Shown: piece by piece, positions 15,559 to 21,469 of the stretch
How the letters are laid out: every line of letters starts with the position of its first letter
Numbering within the stretch: the first letter of the stretch is position 1
Source of the DNA: JAFDVL01 sp043736395
GTDB lineage: Bacteria > Acidobacteriota > Blastocatellia > RBC074
DNA: 22,930 nucleotides
NCBI GenBank assembly: GCA_043736395.1
Contig: JAYTCQ010000140.1
Span: 1-22,930 of the forward strand
Direction: 5' to 3'
Notes under the pieces: model-generated
Database searches by the model: none
What the model saw: the letters and a program-made list of their open reading frames with translations, nothing else
Told to the model about the DNA's origin: nothing
Position numbers and translations under genes: made by a program

Positions 15559-17370
15559 GTGAATATAAGTGAGATCAGAGACCCAAATGAATTCCAAAAC
15601 CTTTGTCAGCTGCTGCTATGTGCCGAATATCCTGATACACAAATTGTCAATGATAGTGCTGGTGATGGTGGACTAGATGCGTATGTTCCATCCACGCGGA
15701 CACTCTACGCAATGTATTGCCCTGAAGTAGTGCCACGCCCCAAAGATCGTTATCAAGAAAAGATTCGTGCAGACTTGAAAAAAGCCATTAGGCTGCGTGA
15801 CCATCATGGCTATCACATAAATGAGTGGGTTTTCTTAACCCCAACTCCTTTGGGAGAAGAACTCCACCGATATATTCAAAAAAAGGCTCGGCAAGCCAAA
15901 TTCATAAACGGCATCAATCAGTCGGATTCACACCTGCTGATTCTATTATTGAAACACCCTGCGGTGCGTACTCAATTTCCCCGATTTGTCATATCTGATT
16001 TAGCAAGCAGGCTTGATGTCGGGTTTACTTCCATTGAGAATTATTTTAACAGGATTGGCGGTGAAATTCAGAAATCTATTTCGACGATACCTTCCCTCCT
16101 CTCAAGTGAAAATAACGCTAATTATTTGCTATCAGGAGAACAGGTTTCGGTCACTTCCCGTGGGTCAGCCTTTTCGATAACAGATAATTACATCTCACCG
16201 GCGATTCCTGATTTTGTTGGGCGTGTAGGACTGCTTGATGATCTCGCCACGACAACAAAGCGAATTGTTGTGGTTACAGGAATCTCAGGCATAGGGAAAT
16301 CCGCCTTGCTAGGGCAGTTAGCGACTCAGAAAGATAAATCGGCAATTTTTTCTTATAAGTTTTACGCTGGCTTACACTCTCTGTTCGATCTTCTCAGTCG
16401 ATTATCTCAATATTTGTATAATGAGAATCGGGTCTTTCCGCAGGGAATTCCTCCTCTGCAAATTTGGGCAGAGGAAATTATCGAAGAATTAAATCAACGA
16501 GATTGTTGGCTTTTATTTGATGATGCAGACCACATCGGCAGCGACCCGACCTATCTCGGATTCTTCACGCTACTTAAAGAGCGTCTCAGTAAAGGAACCG
16601 TCTTTTTTGCAGCTTGTACGAAGCCCAACTTTCTGACGCCATTGGACGAAGCTCAACAAAATGTGCACATCGTTGAGCTCGAGGGGATGACCGAGGAAGA
16701 AGTGAGCGAGTATTTACGAATGCGAGGATTTTCGATTGATGATGAAGCTGCTAAGAAAATTACTGCCGATTTAGCGGGAATGCCATCGGCACTCGAACTT
16801 CTCTCAATGTTAGCCGCGTCAACTAGCGAATCCCAAGACCTGTGCAGCTATGCCGAAAAAGCCAGGGAACAAACCATAGATTATCTTGCGGATCAGGTCT
16901 TCTCAAAATTGCCGACCGATGAGCGCGAGATGCTTTCCATTGCGGCACTATTTACGTTTCCCTTTAGCCGTGAAGAGTTGGTCGGAGTCTACCGTAGAGT
17001 CACACGTCGCAATGGGCAACAGGCGTTTACCCAACTCTTTCGTCAGTCACTTCTTCGTACCTTCATCAATGATTTATATGAGCTACAAGCACTGATCGGC
17101 ACCACAGCGATTACTTACACTGAGGGTGATCTTAATCAGCACCGTCTTGAAGCCGCCAACTATCTCAGCGAACTCGAATCACCTGAACTACTCCCTCAAC
17201 TCAATGCGTTAGAAATGTACAAGAAAGTACAGGCATATGATCGGGCTGCTGAGGTAACAATTTCATTGATTGATAATGGACTGTTGCCGTACACGCCCTC
17301 GCTTGCTCGCTCGCTCGTTGAGTCCTTTAAGCAGGAACAGGTGTCGTCGGAGCGTGGCTATGGATTTTAG
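15559..17370 (+). CDS. STAND NTPase, N-terminal part: predicted PD-(D/E)xK-like nuclease + NB-ARC-like NTPase
   Basis: A 603-residue frame opening at GTG 15559; an in-frame stop at 15538 limits the start, and the RBS is weak. Residues ~1-130 look like an Mrr/Cap4-type restriction-endonuclease fold: FQNLCQLLL, then GDGGLDAY (D40), then YAMYCPE where QxK or ExK is usual. An NTPase domain follows: PDFVGR, Walker A GISGIGKS (241-248), Walker B LLFDDAD (318-324), ACTKPNF, and GMPSALELL (~407), equivalent to the GLPL motif of NB-ARC proteins. Winged-helix-like and helical segments run to ~590. The frame then stops abruptly at SSERGYGF, while the downstream frame continues in register with TPRs, so the gene is split by a -1 shift. 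It lies 97 bp after SLATT on the same strand. Proteins of this plan (Avs-like, bacterial NLRs) sense phage proteins and trigger the effector domain. Confidence 0.85.
   Translation: MNISEIRDPNEFQNLCQLLLCAEYPDTQIVNDSAGDGGLDAYVPSTRTLYAMYCPEVVPRPKDRYQEKIRADLKKAIRLRDHHGYHINEWVFLTPTPLGEELHRYIQKKARQAKFINGINQSDSHLLILLLKHPAVRTQFPRFVISDLASRLDVGFTSIENYFNRIGGEIQKSISTIPSLLSSENNANYLLSGEQVSVTSRGSAFSITDNYISPAIPDFVGRVGLLDDLATTTKRIVVVTGISGIGKSALLGQLATQKDKSAIFSYKFYAGLHSLFDLLSRLSQYLYNENRVFPQGIPPLQIWAEEIIEELNQRDCWLLFDDADHIGSDPTYLGFFTLLKERLSKGTVFFAACTKPNFLTPLDEAQQNVHIVELEGMTEEEVSEYLRMRGFSIDDEAAKKITADLAGMPSALELLSMLAASTSESQDLCSYAEKAREQTIDYLADQVFSKLPTDEREMLSIAALFTFPFSREELVGVYRRVTRRNGQQAFTQLFRQSLLRTFINDLYELQALIGTTAITYTEGDLNQHRLEAANYLSELESPELLPQLNALEMYKKVQAYDRAAEVTISLIDNGLLPYTPSLARSLVESFKQEQVSSERGYGF
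17331..17370 (+). other. Frame-change window in the STAND gene (-1)
   Basis: The upstream frame ends at TAG 17368-17370 and the downstream frame is open from 17331, after TAA 17328-17330. Within the overlap, reading SSER and then shifting back one base gives WLWILGERGSIAYALHEEV, which runs smoothly into the TPR region. One missing base near 17355 would explain this. No X-XXY-YYZ slippery heptamer is evident at the junction. A tetranucleotide-like CTCG run (~17299-17318) lies upstream. Confidence 0.7.
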
Positions 17371-17408
17371 GCGAACGTGGAAGCATCGCCTACGCCCTTC
17401 ACGAAGAA

Positions 17409-19487
17409 GTGCAAGCTGAAGCTTCTTATCGTGAGATGTTGCGTTTGGCCGAGGTCGCTGAAAACAGAAAGGCACAGGCAATTGCACTACAGCGACTGGG
17501 CATCCTCTACTATGATCGTAACAAACAGAGTGCAGAGCAGTTTTATGAGCAGAGTCTGACATTGAAAAATGAATTGAACGATCTAACTGGGCAAGCCCAA
17601 CTCTACAATAATCTTGGCTTGCTCTACGAACATTGGGGTGATCATGAACGTGCGCAAATGATGCTGGAAAAAGGGGTGGAAATTCATAAACAATGCCTTT
17701 CGTCTGAGTGGGAATTCCTTTCACTTTATAGCAATCTAGGCATCCTCGCAGCGCGACAGAAACAATGGGAGCAAGCGTATCATTACAGTGAACTCGCTTT
17801 GAGGATTGCCGAAGAATCTGGTGCTCCCTATGAAATTGCGCGCGCTACTTTCAATCTTGGTAAGCATGATTTTGACAGAGGAGAGACTGAAGCGGCGCGG
17901 GAAAAATTTCAGCAAGCCCTCACCACTGCTGAACATTATAATCTTAAAGATTTGGTAGAACTGGCTTGCTGTGCGTTGGGACGATTATGGCTTGACTTAG
18001 GTCAACTTGCGCAAGGAATTGAGTACCTACAACGAGTGGTAGAAATTCAAGAATCCTTCCAGGCAAAGCGTAAGTTATCTGGAACTTATTGCGATCTGGG
18101 TACTGCATATTTACGCAACGGCGATTTCGAGCAGTGCCTGCATTTTTATAATTTAGGAGCTTCACTTTTTGAATATCTAACAGATCACGATGGAATTGAT
18201 ATTTGGTTAGAAAATATCAATTCGCTTTTTCAGGATAGAGGGGAAGAAAAAACGACCCGTAAGTTAATCGCTACGTTAAAAACACAACGCCGCCTTCTTC
18301 TAAAAAAAGGAGCTTCGTATTCTTTGGCTCGGATCTGTGGTGCATTAGGCAGAATTCGATTACAGGATGGGCTGAACGACAAAGTTGCTATCGCTTATTT
18401 TTTACGTGAAATTGAGCTGCTTTCAGAGCTTAATCGGAGACAAGAACAAGTTGCTGCATTGATGAATCTGGGTCAATCTTATCAAGAACGAGGCGTATTA
18501 AGTAAAGCCATTGCGATCAACCAACAAGCCCTTGAGATAATAAAAACTCACGAAGTAGAGAATTCATTTGCAGGGCTTCTTTATAATCTGGCTAATTGTT
18601 ATCTCCAGGCTGAAGATTATGAAACCGCCACAGACCATTATCAGCAGGCACTTCTGATTGCTGTTGAAAACAAGGATATCCAATTACAACAAAGTATTGA
18701 GCACAATCTTGGCGAGGCTTTTCGACGGGCTGGGAAATTTATCGAAGCGATTGAGAAACTCAGATGCAGCTTACAGATGGCAAACAACCTGAATGATGTG
18801 CAGGGACAGGTTTTAACCCTCAATAGTCTCGGTCTAGCCTATAAAGAGTTGAATCAATTTGACGAGGCTAAAAACTCTCTTACCCAAGCATTAGCAATAT
18901 GTCGTCAACATTTATTGTTATCTGAGGAATCGAATGTTCTCATTAGTTTCGGCAATTTTTATTATCAAGATGACCCTGTTTTAGCGCGAGAATATTATGA
19001 ACAATCCTTCAAGGTAGCAATTCGAGCTGAAGATTTTGAAATGGAAGAAAAAGCGATGTTATCGCTCATTTTTGTTTGTCGTAAACTAGGTGCTGTAGAA
19101 GAAATTCAAGAGGATTTTAAACGCGTCGCTGAAAGGTCTCAACGTTTGGGGCACTATGAAATTTTTATTGAATTTCTAACGATTATTGGTGAGATTAATC
19201 TGAGTGAAAAAGAGGTTGCAACAGCGGCAGAAATGTTTGAATCTGCTATCTCGTTTTCGCTTTTGCAGTTAGTCCGACGCGGCGAAGGCGAAAACGATAC
19301 TGCAACGGAACTCCTGCAAATTATGAGTCGTATCTGCTATAGTTTGGTGGAATTAGCTAAAAATAAAGAGATGGACACTATTCATCTCTTTCAGCAAGAA
19401 CTGCTCAATCGATTTATTCACTCACCTCATCTGCGTGATTTTTCTTATGTGATAGAGGACATAATATCTCAAATACTCGCCCAATAA
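17409..19487 (+). CDS. TPR sensor part of the STAND protein (frameshifted continuation)
   Basis: A 692-residue frame made of about 12-14 tetratricopeptide repeats, e.g. AQLYNNLGLLYEHWGDHERA, LYSNLGILAARQKQWEQAYH, ALMNLGQSYQERGVLSKAIA and TLNSLGLAYKELNQFDEAKN. TPR superhelices are the usual ligand-sensing C-terminus of NTPase sensors of this kind. The frame is open from 17331, and the residues before the annotated GTG (ERGSIAYALHEE) already look like repeat sequence. The real N-terminus is therefore probably that of the preceding gene, in a fusion of about 1,300 residues. As a free-standing gene it would need the GTG at 17409, where I see only a weak GAAG as a ribosome-binding site. No signal peptide or catalytic motif is present. 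The last ~130 residues (from SLIFVCRKLG) are helical and degenerate. Confidence 0.8.
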   Translation: MQAEASYREMLRLAEVAENRKAQAIALQRLGILYYDRNKQSAEQFYEQSLTLKNELNDLTGQAQLYNNLGLLYEHWGDHERAQMMLEKGVEIHKQCLSSEWEFLSLYSNLGILAARQKQWEQAYHYSELALRIAEESGAPYEIARATFNLGKHDFDRGETEAAREKFQQALTTAEHYNLKDLVELACCALGRLWLDLGQLAQGIEYLQRVVEIQESFQAKRKLSGTYCDLGTAYLRNGDFEQCLHFYNLGASLFEYLTDHDGIDIWLENINSLFQDRGEEKTTRKLIATLKTQRRLLLKKGASYSLARICGALGRIRLQDGLNDKVAIAYFLREIELLSELNRRQEQVAALMNLGQSYQERGVLSKAIAINQQALEIIKTHEVENSFAGLLYNLANCYLQAEDYETATDHYQQALLIAVENKDIQLQQSIEHNLGEAFRRAGKFIEAIEKLRCSLQMANNLNDVQGQVLTLNSLGLAYKELNQFDEAKNSLTQALAICRQHLLLSEESNVLISFGNFYYQDDPVLAREYYEQSFKVAIRAEDFEMEEKAMLSLIFVCRKLGAVEEIQEDFKRVAERSQRLGHYEIFIEFLTIIGEINLSEKEVATAAEMFESAISFSLLQLVRRGEGENDTATELLQIMSRICYSLVELAKNKEMDTIHLFQQELLNRFIHSPHLRDFSYVIEDIISQILAQ

Positions 19488-19621
19488 GCCAAAATTCCTT
19501 GCTTTCCGTACCTGCTTTGTTTATCTAGGTACTACCTTGCCATTGGCGAAATGGTTTGCATCAAGCCCTAAAAAATGGACATGATTTCTTCAGAAAATTT
19601 GAAGAATGATAATTTGAGATA

Positions 19622-19649
19622 GCAGATTTTATCTTGTTTTAAAATCTGC
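19622..19649. repeat. Perfect 10-bp hairpin downstream of the TPR gene
   Basis: GCAGATTTTA (19622-19631) pairs exactly with TAAAATCTGC (19640-19649) around an 8-nt loop, 135 bp past the TPR stop codon. No T-run follows, so it is not a standard terminator. It overlaps the first copy of the 22-bp direct repeat. Confidence 0.5.
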
Positions 19650-20025
19650 CACAGAACCCCGAATCCGAATCTCAGAAAGTACTATTTTACTTGAGTCAAT
19701 ATGGACGGGAAATCTAATTGACGTTCATCAGGAAATGCCTGTCGCTGAAGAAAGAGGGTCTTGTAATCTCCCCGACTGATTTCCCATTTCGTCAAACCGT
19801 AAATAGGTTCTTCCTTTCGGCTCTTTCCGTCTTTCTGTAGGAAGCGATTTTCCCACCTCTTCTGCTAATGAATTGCGACTCTTCGCCTTCTCTCTTTCCA
19901 AATGTTGTGCCGAGAGTCGAGCAAGGAATATACACGTACAGCCGAGATACCTGTTTATGCCGAGCTCGGCATAAACAGGTATCTCTGCTAGACCCCTAGT
20001 TCGACAGATTTTATCTTGCTTTAGA
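19623..20025. repeat. Diverged 22-bp direct repeat flanking the palindrome
   Basis: The sequence at 19623-19644 recurs at 20004-20025 with 2 mismatches (shared start CAGATTTTATCTTG), 381 bp apart. The pair brackets a segment containing the 42-bp palindrome. It could mark an inserted segment, but the repeats are longer and less exact than usual target-site duplications. Confidence 0.5.
19944..19985. repeat. 42-bp perfect palindrome with no spacer
   Basis: Each half is 21 bases, starting GAGATACCTGTTTATGCCGA and centred at 19964/19965 on CCGAGCTCGG. The match is perfect, with three more pairs beyond one mismatch. It has no T-run and no gene directly next to it. It could extrude as a cruciform, form a long RNA hairpin, or be a binding or recombination site. 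Confidence 0.8.
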
Positions 20026-20043
20026 ATTGAGCTGAGTTGTAAC

Positions 20044-20173
20044 TTTGCAAATTATAGCGGTTTCAGATTGAGTGTTCAGGCTCTCTAAAATTCATAAATC
20101 CTATCAGACCGATGAAATCTGGCTTCCGTGAAAATGAATTCTTTTTCCCCTGAACACTCGGAGCGAAACCGCT
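20044..20173. repeat. 118-bp inverted-repeat element with TTTGCAAATTAT edge
   Basis: Arms at 20056-20080 and 20149-20173 are reverse complements at 20 of 25 positions: AGCGGTTTC and GAGTGTTCAGG match exactly around a non-matching 5-bp centre. The interior (~68 bp) has no gene. Directly left of the first arm is TTTGCAAATTAT (20044-20055), which also occurs in the arm of the other inverted-repeat element (13659-13670), suggesting a related family of small elements. Confidence 0.6.
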
Positions 20174-20386
20174 GTAGATGACGCATTTTTCTTCTTTTCA
20201 TAGGAAGGCGGAAGCAGAGCAAAAATTGAAGTCAATGCTTATTGGCAAAACTTACCGACCCTCACACAAAATTCTTGCTATACTCTGTCCTGAATCGTTA
20301 GACCACATCAGTCATACTGTTTCTGGCTAAGAAGTTGTCATAACTGCAACTGATCTCTAGCACCGGATTTTGGGTAATTTGAAAAC

Positions 20387-21463
20387 TTATTGAAGTGTCC
20401 CGACATAAGCAATTCCTTCGTAAAAATCTCCGGCAAAATCATATTGAAGTGGAATCACAATCTTTCCGGTTCTGTCAATAAAGCCCCTTTTTTTTTTCTT
20501 ATTATCATAGACTACAGCTAATCCTTCATGAAACTGTCCAGCAGAAAAGAAATTTGTAGAAAGAATTACTTTGCCATTTTTATCTATGTAGATATAAGCT
20601 CCGGCTTCTGTAACTGTTGGTCTTCCATTTTCTGTTAAGCTCGCAAGCCCTTCAGAAAAATCCGTCGAGTTTCGTCGAAAATCTCCATCTCCATTGTAAA
20701 TTGGCGGAATAACAAATTGACCACTATGATCAATAAAGCCTACTTTTTGCTCATTGTCCTGAATCATCATAACCCTAGCAAGACCTTCAGAGAAGTCACA
20801 CACGTCGTCAAAAACTGGTGCGATTATAAACTTACCTGTTTTATCTATAAAACCTTTTTTTGTGTCCCCGCCATTCGATGCCGCAATAAGTCCTTCTGAA
20901 TAATGTGCAACATACATATCAATATCTATATTTGCTGTATTTGTTGAAAATATTTTTTCTCCTTTTTTGTCTATGAAAAATGTATTGTTACCAATAGAAA
21001 CAATTCCTATCCCATCGTGCATGCGCTGTGCATCATCAAATTGAGGTTTGATGACGATCTGGCCCCATTTATCAATAAACCCCCACTTATCCCCTATTTG
21101 AACCGCAGCAAGTCCTTCAGAAAATTCTCCTGCCTGTTGGAATTGAAAACCGATAACTAACTTTCTTGATCTGTCCACATATCCATATCTGCTACCTGAT
21201 CCTTTACCTGCTTCTTGCACTAAAGCCAATTCCTCATTATAACGTCCTACTATGTTATGTTTTTCCGTTATTTGAGTAATTTGCCCTGATTTATCAATAT
21301 AGCTATATTTCATTTCTTGACTCATAAATATTTTTCTCGTAGATGCTTCATTTGAAAACCTAAAGATCATCCTCAAATTGTAAGTAACTGGAAAAAGAAT
21401 TAATAAGCAATAAATGCTTACTGAAAATACTGTGTGAGTTAACATAATAATTGAATAAACCAT
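20387..21463 (-). CDS. WG-repeat protein, candidate immunity protein of the Rhs toxin
   Basis: A 358-residue protein made of about eight WG (KWG) repeats from residue ~52 on. The unit has the form WGFIDKWGQIVIKPQFDDA...FSEGLAAV; examples are GFIDKTGKFIIAPVFDDV and GFIDRTGKIVIPLQYDFA. WG repeats form beta-rich binding scaffolds and have no known catalytic role. The ATG at 21463 is 6 bp after the Rhs stop codon, which suggests translational coupling and the normal immunity-gene position. The first ~35 residues are hydrophobic (VFSVSIYCLLILFPV) and would make a membrane anchor. A later ATG at 21325 (MSQEMKYSYID) would give a soluble 312-residue protein, better suited to neutralising a nuclease in the cytoplasm, but its RBS is weak. 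The gene is AT-rich compared with the Rhs core. The immunity role is inferred from position alone. Confidence 0.85.
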   Translation of the reverse strand: MVYSIIMLTHTVFSVSIYCLLILFPVTYNLRMIFRFSNEASTRKIFMSQEMKYSYIDKSGQITQITEKHNIVGRYNEELALVQEAGKGSGSRYGYVDRSRKLVIGFQFQQAGEFSEGLAAVQIGDKWGFIDKWGQIVIKPQFDDAQRMHDGIGIVSIGNNTFFIDKKGEKIFSTNTANIDIDMYVAHYSEGLIAASNGGDTKKGFIDKTGKFIIAPVFDDVCDFSEGLARVMMIQDNEQKVGFIDHSGQFVIPPIYNGDGDFRRNSTDFSEGLASLTENGRPTVTEAGAYIYIDKNGKVILSTNFFSAGQFHEGLAVVYDNKKKKRGFIDRTGKIVIPLQYDFAGDFYEGIAYVGTLQ

Positions 21464-21469
21464 ATTTAC

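Larger units (their letters stand above)
19488..20386. other. 0.9-kb gene-free interval between convergent genes
   Basis: No open frame here has protein-like composition or a ribosome-binding site. The interval separates the end of the STAND/TPR gene (plus) from the end of the WG-repeat gene (minus), yet is far longer than a convergent gap needs. It contains a 10-bp hairpin (19622-19649), a diverged direct repeat (19623-19644 and 20004-20025), a 42-bp perfect palindrome (19944-19985) and a 118-bp inverted-repeat element (20056-20173). The rest shows nothing I can name. Confidence 0.75.

Noticed and set aside
17409..19487. TPR frame as an independent gene with its own GTG start
   Set aside because: Not excluded, but the repeat-like sequence extends upstream of the GTG and no good ribosome-binding site is present; a frameshifted continuation explains it better.
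20242..20284. TTGGCA and TATACT as a promoter in the gene-free interval
   Set aside because: The boxes are about 31 bp apart, far from the 16-18 bp required, and no plus-strand gene follows.
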